From contig JAPOIM010000011.1 of NCBI GenBank assembly GCA_029978905.1, positions 1 through 64,000 of the forward strand: a stretch of DNA of 64,000 nucleotides, given 5' to 3'. How positions within the stretch are numbered: position 1 is the stretch's first letter; the number at the start of each line of letters is the position of its first letter. Shown one piece after another: positions 56,501-64,000 of the stretch. The translations under genes were made by a program, and so were the position numbers. The DNA comes from Planctomycetota bacterium. GTDB taxonomy: Bacteria > Planctomycetota > Planctomycetia > Pirellulales > UBA1268. The notes beneath the pieces are model-generated. The model did not search any database and was not told the origin of the DNA. It was given only the letters and a program-made list of their open reading frames with translations.

Positions 56501-57247
56501 ATGATGTTTGACCTTCCTCTCACGTCCTGGTTGCTGCTCCTGTTGGGAGGGTTCGCCGTTGGCGTCTCCAAGAGCGGGCTCGCAGGGGTGAGCCTGGTGC
56601 AGGTGTTGGCGTTTGCCGTGGTGTTTGGGGCGAAACAGTCGACGGGAGTGCTGCTGCCGCTGCTCGTGGTCGGCGATTGCTGTGCCGTCTGGTTGGTCGG
56701 CCGCGACGTGGTGTGGAGGTATGTGGCGAAGCTCCTGCCGCCTGCTCTGGTGGGGGTGGTGATCGGGTGGCTGCTGCTTGGGCGACTCGACGAGGCCGCC
56801 TTCCGCCCGTTCATCGGCGCGCTGGTGCTTGCCCTCTGCGGCGGGCAACTGCTGCGGATGTGGCGCGGTGATCTCCTCGCCAACGTGCCGCACAGCCGCG
56901 GATTTGCCTGGGGCACGGGGATCCTTTCCGGCGTCGCGACGATGCTCGCCAACGCTGCCGGGCCCATCGTGGCCCTCTATCTGCTCGCCGTCGCGCTTCC
57001 GAAGAACCGCCTGGTGGCGACGGGGGCCTGGTTTTTTCTGATCCTCAACCTTTCGAAGATCCCCTTCAGCGCGAGCCTCGGGCTGATCAGCCCGAAGTCG
57101 CTCTTGATCGATGCGATCCTGGCCCCATGCGTGGTCGCTGGCCTTGTCACCGGGCGGGCGGTTGTGCGAAAGATTCCCCAGAAGGCCTTCGACACGCTTC
57201 TGCTGGTGTTCACGGCAGTCGCCGCGCTGCGGCTGGTCTTCGGCTAG
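56501..57247 (+). CDS. TauE/SafE-family anion permease
   Basis: A 248-residue membrane protein with about seven or eight hydrophobic segments. The two TauE half-motifs are visible: GGFAVGVSKSGLAGVSLVQVL near the start and GILSGVATMLANAAGPIVALYLL in the second half. Members export sulfite, sulfoacetate or related anions. Divergent from the DUF1080-sulfatase pair (95 bases between starts). ATG 56501 or 56504 is chosen; 56459 would extend into the shared upstream region. Confidence 0.86.
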   Translation: MMFDLPLTSWLLLLLGGFAVGVSKSGLAGVSLVQVLAFAVVFGAKQSTGVLLPLLVVGDCCAVWLVGRDVVWRYVAKLLPPALVGVVIGWLLLGRLDEAAFRPFIGALVLALCGGQLLRMWRGDLLANVPHSRGFAWGTGILSGVATMLANAAGPIVALYLLAVALPKNRLVATGAWFFLILNLSKIPFSASLGLISPKSLLIDAILAPCVVAGLVTGRAVVRKIPQKAFDTLLLVFTAVAALRLVFG

Positions 57248-57341
57248 TTTCGGCTTGTCCGACGCACGGCTTGGGCCGACTGGCCGCTCCCGCTAGGCTC
57301 ACGTTTGATCTGCCGCTGTCTCCTTTCGGTATCTCTCCCCC

Positions 57342-59129
57342 ATGGCTGTCCTGCTTGAGATTAAGAACGCCTGCAAGCGTTACGCCGATCAGGTGCTCCT
57401 CGACGAGGCTTCGGCCACGATTACCGACGACGGACGGGTGGGCTTCATCGGCCGCAATGGGGCCGGCAAAAGCACTCTGCTGAAGGTCATTCTCGGCGAA
57501 GAGGAGCTCGACGCAGGGGAAATCGTGCGGCATCCGAGGCTGCGGCTCGGCCACCTTCGGCAGCACGATCCCTTCGAACCGGGAGAATCGGCGCTGAACT
57601 TCCTGATGCGCGACAGCGGGAAGCCCGACTGGAAGTGCGGCGAAGTTGCCGGTGACTTTGAAATCAAAGGCGAGATGCTCACCGGACCAGTGTCGGAACT
57701 TTCCGGTGGTTGGCAGACCCGCGTCAAACTGGCGGCGCTCCTGCTGCACGAGCCCAACCTGCTCCTGCTCGACGAGCCGACCAACTTCCTCGACCTGCGA
57801 ACGCAGATCCTGCTGGAACACTTCCTGCGAGGGTATCGCGAGGCCTGCCTTGTGGTGTCGCACGACCGAGCCTTCTTGGCGGCGACCTGTGACCAGACGC
57901 TCGACCTCGCGCACGGCAAGCTCACGCTGCACCCCGGGCCGGTCGACGAATACCTCGTCCACCAGCGGGAGCGGAAGCTGACGGCCGAGCGGACCAACGC
58001 CTCGATCCTGTCAAAGAAGCGAGACCTGGAAGACTTCATCGCCCGCAACCGGGCCCGTGCTTCCACCGCGTCCCAGGCGAAGTCGAAGGCCAAGCAGCTC
58101 GCAAAACTTGAGGAAGACCTTCAGGAGATCGCACTCGATCCACCCACTGCGGCCATCCGCTGCCCGGAGGTTGCGCCGCGTCGCGGAGCCGCCGTCCGCT
58201 GCCACGAGATGGCGATTGGCTACCCCGACCACACTGTCGCGAGCGACGTGGCGCTCGAGATCGTGCATGGCGCTCGAGCGGCGATTGTCGGAGACAACGG
58301 TCAAGGGAAGACCACCCTGCTCCGCACGCTCGTCGGTTCACTCACGCCGCTCAAGGGAGATGTGCGATGGGGGCATGGCTGTGAGGTCGGCACCTACGCG
58401 CAGCATGTCTACACAAGCCTCGACGAGCGGCAGACTGTGCTTGAGCACTTGGAGCGGGCAGCGGCTCCGATGGTCAAGCACCAGCACATTCTCGATTTGG
58501 CCGCGGCGATGCTCTTTCGGGAGACGGCCCTGCAAAAGCCGATCAAGGTGCTCTCTGGTGGCGAGCGGGCTCGGCTCTGTCTGGCAGGGCTGCTGCTGGG
58601 CAGTTCGAATGTGCTCGTGCTTGACGAGCCGGGCAATCATCTCGACGTGGAAACGCTCGAGGCACTGGCGAATGCACTTGTCGCCTACCAAGGCACGGTG
58701 ATTTTTACGAGCCACGATCGTTCGTTCATGGCGGCTGTCGCCAGCACCGTGATCGAAGTCAAAGATCACCGCGTCATCGATCACCACGGCGGCTACGGCG
58801 ACTATCTCGAAAAGGTCAATCAAGAGATCGACGCTGCCGAAGAGGCATCGGGACGGCATCGGCCGGCTCCGCCCCCTCGCGGAAAGGGTGGAAAGGCGAG
58901 CGGGAAAGAAGCCGCCCGGGCAGACCACGCCGCTCGCAAAGAGGTTGCCAATCTGGAGAAGTCGATCCAGCGGCTCGATGAAGAGCGACGTAAACGGAAG
59001 GCCGAACTGTTGGCGGCCACGGATCCTGCCGATGCCCTGCGGCTCCACGAGGAAGTGGTGAGCATCGAGACAAAGCTTTCCACCGCCGAAGAGCGGTGGC
59101 TGGAACTGCAGGAGAAGATCGACGGTTAG
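57342..59129 (+). CDS. ABC-F family ATPase (Uup-like)
   Basis: A 595-residue soluble protein with two ABC ATPase domains and no membrane part. Domain 1: GRNGAGKSTLLK, LSGGWQTRVKLA, LLLLDEPTNFLD, VVSHDRAFL. The linker RARASTASQAKSKAKQLAKLEE is the charged helical arm. Domain 2: GDNGQGKTTLL, LSGGERARLCLAG, VLVLDEPGNHLD. A C-terminal coiled coil (about 540-595) resembles Uup. ABC-F proteins act on stalled ribosomes or nucleic acids. Its stop overlaps the opposite gene by 3 bases. Confidence 0.9.
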   Translation: MAVLLEIKNACKRYADQVLLDEASATITDDGRVGFIGRNGAGKSTLLKVILGEEELDAGEIVRHPRLRLGHLRQHDPFEPGESALNFLMRDSGKPDWKCGEVAGDFEIKGEMLTGPVSELSGGWQTRVKLAALLLHEPNLLLLDEPTNFLDLRTQILLEHFLRGYREACLVVSHDRAFLAATCDQTLDLAHGKLTLHPGPVDEYLVHQRERKLTAERTNASILSKKRDLEDFIARNRARASTASQAKSKAKQLAKLEEDLQEIALDPPTAAIRCPEVAPRRGAAVRCHEMAIGYPDHTVASDVALEIVHGARAAIVGDNGQGKTTLLRTLVGSLTPLKGDVRWGHGCEVGTYAQHVYTSLDERQTVLEHLERAAAPMVKHQHILDLAAAMLFRETALQKPIKVLSGGERARLCLAGLLLGSSNVLVLDEPGNHLDVETLEALANALVAYQGTVIFTSHDRSFMAAVASTVIEVKDHRVIDHHGGYGDYLEKVNQEIDAAEEASGRHRPAPPPRGKGGKASGKEAARADHAARKEVANLEKSIQRLDEERRKRKAELLAATDPADALRLHEEVVSIETKLSTAEERWLELQEKIDG

Positions 59130-60418
59130 TCGAACCGGTAGAGATGGTTTTCCGTCCGCACGAGGATCGCTTTGTCGACCACGGCCGGTGAGGCGAAAAC
59201 CGTTTCTTCAAAGTCGCTCGTGCTGATTTCCCGGTAGGTCCGCTCGGGGGCAAACACGAACAAGCGGCCTTGCTCGCTGAAGGTGTAGATGCGGCCGTCA
59301 GCGTAGAGCGGTGAGGCGGAGAAGTCGCCCCCCAGCCGCTGCCGCCAGTGGAGCGTGCCCGTGACCGCATCGCGGCAGGACGCAATCCCGTTGTCGCTGA
59401 TCAGGTAGATCTCTTCTCCGACGACCAGTGGCGATGGGTTGTGAGGCACCTGTTCGTCGATCCGCCAAGCAACATGCGTCTCGGTGATGTCGCCACGGCC
59501 GTCTGGGCGAACGGCGAGCAGCTCCGCAGGGCCGTCGTAGCCCGTGCAGAGATAGACCAGGCCATGGGCGAACACCGGCCGCGGCACCACCGACCACTTG
59601 TTCGGATACCGCACCCGCCAAAGTTCCTCGCCCGAGTGCGGGTCGTAGCTGCAGGCCATGTGGCTCGCGGGGCTGATCACCTGCTGCTGCCCATCGGGCA
59701 GCGTGATCACCAGCGGCGTGCTGAACGACCACCGCGGTGCGGGCATCTCCGGGCGGAGGGTCTTCCAGGCGAGCTTCCCTGTGGAGCGGTCGAGCGCGGC
59801 GATAAACGGTGCGTCGACGCCGTCGCCATGCAGCAGCAGCAGGTCTTCGAAGAGAGCGAGTGAGCCGCCTGCTCCGTGCTGTGGGTTGTACCGCAGCTCT
59901 TCAGTGCTCCAGCGGAGGGTGCCATCGAGGCCGAGGCAGGCCGTGCCATCGGGGCCAAAGTGCACAAACAGGTGCGTGCCGTCGCTCACCGCCGTGGGGC
60001 TCGCGAAGGAGTTCTTGGTGTGGCTATGCACGTCTGCTTCGGTCGACTTGCGAAACACCTCCCGCTCCCACTGGAGCTCCCCGGTGGTTGCATCAAAGGC
60101 GAGGGCTCGCAGGGACTGTGTCGTGGGGGCGTCAGCGGGCTCGGGAACGGCGGTTGTCAGGATCACCTGGTTGCCAACGACGATCGGAGACGACCATCCC
60201 TTGCCCGCCACGGACACCTTCCAGGTTGACTCCGCGGGCGCGAGCGTGGCAGGCAGCGGTGAGGGGGATGCGTGGCCCTGCCCCGTTGGGCCTCGAAACT
60301 CTGGCCAGTCGGCGGCCGCCGGTGTGGCACTGAGCGACCCCGCGAGAGCGGCCATGACCAGGGAACGTGTCAGGTGGAGTTGAAGGAGGTGCCCCACGCG
60401 GTGCTGGCGGTGTTGCAT
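59126..60418 (-). CDS. secreted PQQ-type beta-propeller protein
   Basis: A 430-residue protein. Signal-like N-terminus (LTRSLVMAALAGSLSATPAAA), then WPEFRGPTGQG, a motif frequent at the start of planctomycete PQQ-like propellers. Tandem blades: SSPIVVGNQVILTTA, LRALAFDATTGELQWERE, TACLGLDGTLRW, AALDRSTGKLAWKTL, MACSYDPHSGEELWRV, SCRDAVTGTLHWRQ. Quinone-binding residues for alcohol dehydrogenase activity are not apparent, so a scaffold or BamB-like role is possible. ATG 60418 is preferred; others are upstream. Confidence 0.8.
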   Translation of the reverse strand: MQHRQHRVGHLLQLHLTRSLVMAALAGSLSATPAAADWPEFRGPTGQGHASPSPLPATLAPAESTWKVSVAGKGWSSPIVVGNQVILTTAVPEPADAPTTQSLRALAFDATTGELQWEREVFRKSTEADVHSHTKNSFASPTAVSDGTHLFVHFGPDGTACLGLDGTLRWSTEELRYNPQHGAGGSLALFEDLLLLHGDGVDAPFIAALDRSTGKLAWKTLRPEMPAPRWSFSTPLVITLPDGQQQVISPASHMACSYDPHSGEELWRVRYPNKWSVVPRPVFAHGLVYLCTGYDGPAELLAVRPDGRGDITETHVAWRIDEQVPHNPSPLVVGEEIYLISDNGIASCRDAVTGTLHWRQRLGGDFSASPLYADGRIYTFSEQGRLFVFAPERTYREISTSDFEETVFASPAVVDKAILVRTENHLYRFD

Positions 60419-60711
60419 AACCCAGGCCTTTGGTGACTCGTGTGAAGTGGGGCCCATGCCCAATCGGTGACAGGACGGACACGCATCCTGTGCCACGGCA
60501 ACGTGCGAGGTCAACGCTTCCGCTGTGGCAGTCTCCAGGGCCCGTCCGGATCGCCGTGCCGCGTGGCAAAAACCCCGCAGACGAACGAGCGCGTGGGGAG
60601 TACAATCCGCGACCGTTATTGCTGCGGCGGTTGGTCCGCACGCGCACATGGTGACGCTGCCGCCTCGAGTGAGCCCCCTGGGTGCGACGCGGCGATGTTT
60701 GAGGGCTTTGC

Positions 60712-62226
60712 ATGATGCTCTTCGCTGCGGGGGACGCGCCCGCGTTCACTCTCGATCCTGGGACGGTCACCCTCCTTGGCTGGGCACTCGCCGGCTACGT
60801 GGTGTTTCTTTTGGGCTTGAGCGTTTATGCGAGCCGAAAGATCAAGGACGAGTCTGACTACGTGGTGGCCGGGAGGAAACTTCCGCTGTTCCTGGCATGG
60901 GGCACGTTGATCGCCACCTGGTTTGGGGCGGCGACGATGTTTGCCGCGGCCGGCGCGGCCCGCGAGGAAGGGCTGCTGGGGGTTGTGCTCGATCCCTTCG
61001 CCTGCGCGGGCACGCTCGTGCTTGCTGGGATTTTCTTTGCCCGGCCGCTGTGGAAGATGGAACTCTACACCATGGCCGACTTCTACCGAGCCCGCTACGG
61101 GCCTTCGGCAGAAATCGTGGGCGCGTCGATCCAGGTGCCGAGCTACTTCTCCTGGGTGGCGCTGCAATACACGGCGCTCGCGAGCATTCTCGAACTTTAC
61201 TTTGAGGTGCCGTTTGTGACCGGTGTGTTCGTGGTGGCGACGGTCACGCTTGTCTACACGCTGATCGGAGGCATGTGGTCGGTCACGCTCACCGACACGG
61301 TGCAGATTCTTGTGGCGCTCACGGGGCTCGTGGTGCTGCTGGCCGCGGCGCTTGCAGATCCGCAGCTGGGCGATGGAGATCCGGTTCGCGGCTTCAGCGT
61401 GGTGATGAGCACCGTGGCTGAGACCCATCCGGACCACCTTCGCCTCGTGCCGAGCGACATGTCGGTAGCCGTGGTGCTCGCATGGCTCGGGGCGTGGGCG
61501 ACGGGGCTGTTTGGGAACATCCCTGGGCAAGACCTGCAGCAGCGGGTGTTTGCCGCCAAGAGCCCCAACACGGCGATGCAGGCATGCATCCTCGCAGGCG
61601 TGCTCTACCTCGTGTTCGGCTTGATCCCGGTCACGCTCGGCCTTGCGTCGCTGGTCACGCATCCCGACGGCGAGATCGATCCGGTCGCGTTTCTGGCGGG
61701 TGAGTATCTCTCGCCAACCATGCTCGTGGTGTTTGTCGTGGCCGTCGTGTCGATGGTGGTCTCCACGGCCACCAGTGCCGTGCTTGCGCCTGCCACCATC
61801 CTGGGACACAACCTGCTTGCCCGCGTGCCTGGGTTCGACCGCGCACCCCTGCTGCGGGATCGTCTCTGCGTGGTACTCGTGTCGCTAGGCGGCATCGCGC
61901 TTGCCCTGTGGGGGAAGTCGTTGATGGAACTGCTCGACGTGGCCCTCTCGATCCAGCTCACGGCACTCTTTGTGCCGGTCGTGATGGGCATTTATGGCAA
62001 GCCTCGCGGGCCGCGGCCGGCAGTGCTCTCGATGCTGATGGGCTTTTCAGCGTGGTTGTTGGCGTTCTCGGTCGAGCATATGGAGGGGCAGTTCCCCGAC
62101 GCCTTCTTCACCGCCTTCACCACCATCCCCTCTGATTTCTGGGGTCTGGGAGCCGCGGCCCTCGGCTACCTGATCGGCCAGGCCTCGACGCCACGGGTGG
62201 CTGCGTCGCAGGGGACACCAACCTAG
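60712..62226 (+). CDS. sodium/solute symporter (SSS family)
   Basis: A 504-residue integral membrane protein with about 13 helices. The SSS N-terminus LGWALAGYVVFLLGLSVYASRKIKDESDYVVAGRKLPL is split over helix 1 and the loop, with ATWFGAATMFAAAGAA next. QVPSYFSWVALQYTALASILE and GNIPGQDLQQRVFAAKSP are typical, the latter with the family's IPGQDLxQR motif. The solute (sugar, amino acid, carboxylate or nucleoside) is not readable from sequence. GAGGG precedes ATG 60712. Downstream is a small lipoprotein gene with 12 bases between. Confidence 0.9.
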   Translation: MMLFAAGDAPAFTLDPGTVTLLGWALAGYVVFLLGLSVYASRKIKDESDYVVAGRKLPLFLAWGTLIATWFGAATMFAAAGAAREEGLLGVVLDPFACAGTLVLAGIFFARPLWKMELYTMADFYRARYGPSAEIVGASIQVPSYFSWVALQYTALASILELYFEVPFVTGVFVVATVTLVYTLIGGMWSVTLTDTVQILVALTGLVVLLAAALADPQLGDGDPVRGFSVVMSTVAETHPDHLRLVPSDMSVAVVLAWLGAWATGLFGNIPGQDLQQRVFAAKSPNTAMQACILAGVLYLVFGLIPVTLGLASLVTHPDGEIDPVAFLAGEYLSPTMLVVFVVAVVSMVVSTATSAVLAPATILGHNLLARVPGFDRAPLLRDRLCVVLVSLGGIALALWGKSLMELLDVALSIQLTALFVPVVMGIYGKPRGPRPAVLSMLMGFSAWLLAFSVEHMEGQFPDAFFTAFTTIPSDFWGLGAAALGYLIGQASTPRVAASQGTPT

Positions 62227-62238
62227 GAGGGCATCAAT

Positions 62239-62574
62239 ATGTATCGCGCTCGTTTCTGGCAGGTTCTTCTTGTCGCTGCAGTCCTTGGCTGCGGCGCATC
62301 TGAAGAGGCCTTCCCACCTGTCGACGTTGAGGCGGCAAAGTCAATTCAGTCTGGGACTCCACTTGCTGATATCGAAGCGAAGCTTGGGGCATCGCATCCC
62401 GCGACGACGGTTCAAGAGAAGCAGCTTGACGGCGTCCTTGAAAAAATGCCCCCAGAGATTCGGGCGAACGCTGAGCGAGACCGATCTGTTGCGTGGGGCG
62501 ACAACACCGAGTTTCTGGTTGTGAAAGTCAACGATGCGGGGGTCGCGTGGGTGACGGCCTGGCGGTCTCGCTAA
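62239..62574 (+). CDS. small lipoprotein
   Basis: A 111-residue protein with an ideal ribosome site (AGGAGG) and lipobox signal FWQVLLVAAVLGC. The mature part has IQSGTPLADIEAKLG, resembling SmpA/BamE-type openings (a 'G-x-s-x-e-v-x-x-x-l-G' loop), and ends FLVVKVNDAGVAWVTAW. I do not assign it to a family. Close to the symporter gene (12 bases) and probably co-transcribed. Confidence 0.7.
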   Translation: MYRARFWQVLLVAAVLGCGASEEAFPPVDVEAAKSIQSGTPLADIEAKLGASHPATTVQEKQLDGVLEKMPPEIRANAERDRSVAWGDNTEFLVVKVNDAGVAWVTAWRSR

Positions 62575-62601
62575 CGCTGGTTTCCCTTTCTCGAGAGAGT
62601 C

Positions 62602-64000
62602 ATGTCTGCTCCCACAAATGTGCATCGTCGGCAGCTGATTTCAGCGGCTCTCGCCGGGGCGGTGGTGCCTGGTCAGTTGGCGTTCGCCGGGAATGATTCG
62701 GTGGATGGCTTTCGGGAGCCGTCGCAGACATTGCCTTTGGTGGCCGATGCGGATGTGGTGGTGTGTGGCGCCGGGCCCGCGGGTGTGTCGGCGGCCATCA
62801 CCGCGGCGAGGGCTGGGGCGAAGGTGCGGCTTTTTGAATGGCGCGGCTGTCTGGGAGGCGTGTGGACCGCAGGTTTGCTTGGTTACCTGCTCGACTTTCA
62901 GAAGCCTGGCTTTGCCAAGGAACTCAAGGAGCACCTGACGACGCGGGGCTATCGCCGAGGCGATGCCGAAACGGGCATCTGTTATGACCCGGAAGGCATG
63001 AAACTCCTCCTCGAAGAGCTCTGCAGCGAGGCGGGCGTGCAGTTTCAGTTGCACACCAAAGTGTCGGCGGCCTATCTCGAGGGGCGTCGCTTGACCACGC
63101 TCGTCACTGACTCCAAGTCGGGGCGGCAGGCGTGGCAGGCGCCGGTCTTCATCGACACCACCGGCGATGGTGATCTCGCGGCGCTCGCTGGCTGTGGGTT
63201 TGCGTTTGGCGAATCGGAAGCGTGCCCGTGCCAACCGATGTCGCTCAATGCCCTGCTCGTCTGCCAGGACGCAGAAGCGCTCTCAGACTTTGTGCGGTTC
63301 GCGGTGCACGCAGACGACGACCTCTCCAACAATGAGAAGAAGGACCGGTTTCGTGCCGAGATCGAGCGGACGGGGCATTTTCCTTCGTACAGCAAGCCGA
63401 CGCTCTGGCAGGTTCGTGATAATTTGCTGCTTGTGATGATGAATCATGAGTATGGCGTGGAGCCTTTTGACGCGGCTGCGGTGACGGCCGCCACCGTCCG
63501 AGCGCGGGCGGAACTGCACCGCATTGTCGAAGGGCTCAAGTCACTCGGCGGCCCCTGGGAAGGCTTGCAGATCGCAGCGACGGCCGAGCAAATCGGCGTC
63601 CGTGATGGCCGACGCATTCGCGGCCGGTATGTGGTCACCGCCGACGACGTGCGGGAGGGAGCGAGGCATGAGGATGCTGTCACGAGGGCGACCTTTGGGG
63701 TCGACGTGCACGCGGGCTCTGCCCAGCAAAACAAGGTTTCGGCCTACTCCAACTTCGGCATCAAAACCAAACCCTACGATATTCCGCTGCGCGCCTTGAT
63801 CGCCGCCGACGTGGATGGACTGATGACGGCTGGCCGCGCGATCAGCGGCGACTTCATCGCGCACGCAAGCTACCGGGTCACAGGCAACGCGGTGAGCATG
63901 GGGGAGGCGGCCGGCGTGGTGGCGGCGCTCGCTGCGGCGACGGGCAGACTGCCGCACGACGTGCCCTGGAGCGAAGCGGCAGCGAGGCTGCCGGAACTCG
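62602..64000 (+). CDS. FAD-dependent oxidoreductase (partial, C-terminus outside window)
   Basis: 466 residues are visible up to the window end. N-terminal Tat-like signal (HRRQLISAALAGAVVPGQLAFA), then the FAD-binding loop VVVCGAGPAGVSAAITAARAGA, FEWRGCLGGVWTAGLLGYLL, and FIDTTGDGDLAALAGC as the second dinucleotide-related motif. LMTAGRAISGDF and ASYRVTGNAVSMGEAAGV near the end are characteristic of the FAD-dependent oxidoreductase family abundant in planctomycetes. Substrate unknown. Confidence 0.88.
   Translation, partial: MSAPTNVHRRQLISAALAGAVVPGQLAFAGNDSVDGFREPSQTLPLVADADVVVCGAGPAGVSAAITAARAGAKVRLFEWRGCLGGVWTAGLLGYLLDFQKPGFAKELKEHLTTRGYRRGDAETGICYDPEGMKLLLEELCSEAGVQFQLHTKVSAAYLEGRRLTTLVTDSKSGRQAWQAPVFIDTTGDGDLAALAGCGFAFGESEACPCQPMSLNALLVCQDAEALSDFVRFAVHADDDLSNNEKKDRFRAEIERTGHFPSYSKPTLWQVRDNLLLVMMNHEYGVEPFDAAAVTAATVRARAELHRIVEGLKSLGGPWEGLQIAATAEQIGVRDGRRIRGRYVVTADDVREGARHEDAVTRATFGVDVHAGSAQQNKVSAYSNFGIKTKPYDIPLRALIAADVDGLMTAGRAISGDFIAHASYRVTGNAVSMGEAAGVVAALAAATGRLPHDVPWSEAAARLPEL

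Noticed and set aside
60419-60711. Possible gene in the 293-base divergent gap between the PQQ propeller and the symporter
   Set aside because: Only overlapping arginine/proline-rich frames typical of GC-rich noise; probably holds two promoters.

Overview
The window is GC-rich and gene-dense and looks like a chromosomal segment from a planctomycete, most likely of the Pirellulales type. The taxonomic signal is seen in the sequence: two gene sets of planctomycete 'PSCyt/DUF' proteins (DUF1549/DUF1553 with DUF1501, and DUF1587-1595-1592-1588-1585 with DUF1552), a DUF1080 protein, a secreted sulfatase, an acidic-repeat MerR-type HTH protein, a Ser/Thr kinase with one transmembrane helix, and many Tat or Sec signal peptides. 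No rRNA, tRNA, CRISPR array, insertion sequence or phage gene was recognised.

Layout. 1-2.2 kb: a partial HTH protein, a small membrane protein and an orphan QueC-like PP-loop protein. 2.4-6.8 kb: a three-gene proton-channel-like cluster, with one MotA/TolQ/ExbB subunit carrying a long tail and two ExbD-like subunits. 14.8-6.8 kb (minus strand): a long same-strand housekeeping run, DksA/TraR-like, lspA, hisN-like, rpmB, gatC, gatA, gatB, SAM hydrolase, bioA, with several 4-8 base stop/start overlaps. 15-20.6 kb: thrC with an overlapping methyltransferase gene, converging on putA. 20.8-24.7 kb: a broken Ser/Thr kinase gene, a membrane protein and a Gfo/Idh/MocA oxidoreductase. 24.9-41.6 kb: the planctomycete accessory part, including secreted c-type-cytochrome-domain proteins, a beta-propeller, a RraA-like protein, a CtBP-like dehydrogenase, YceI, a beta-lactamase-fold hydrolase, a deacetylase-like protein and a nucleoside hydrolase-esterase fusion. 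41.7-47.4 kb: ribokinase, dapB, a shortened MFS gene, ychF and pgi. 47.4-52.2 kb: an ABC/HlyD/TolC export operon whose ATPase has lost several consensus catalytic residues. 52.2-64 kb: pgl (apparently leaderless), two lipoproteins, a DUF2256 mini-gene, sulfatase, DUF1080, a TauE-like permease, an ABC-F ATPase, a PQQ-type propeller, a sodium/solute symporter and a partial FAD-dependent oxidoreductase.

How the genes fit together. The minus-strand run joins translation (L28, GatCAB), lipoprotein maturation, histidine and biotin synthesis. Pgi and Pgl are steps of glycolysis and the pentose phosphate route. ThrC and DapB serve aspartate-family amino acid synthesis, and PutA serves proline catabolism. 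The secreted hydrolases, the sulfatase, the oxidoreductases and the symporter suggest a scavenger of sulfated or complex organic matter.

The strongest candidates for undescribed biology are the channel cluster, where the two ExbD-like helices differ at exactly position 19 (Asp in one, Ala in the other), and the SAM hydrolase gene overlapping bioA, whose product uses SAM as amino donor. Next come the degenerate export ATPase and the nucleoside hydrolase-esterase fusion. All functional claims rest on motif recognition by eye; no database search was run.
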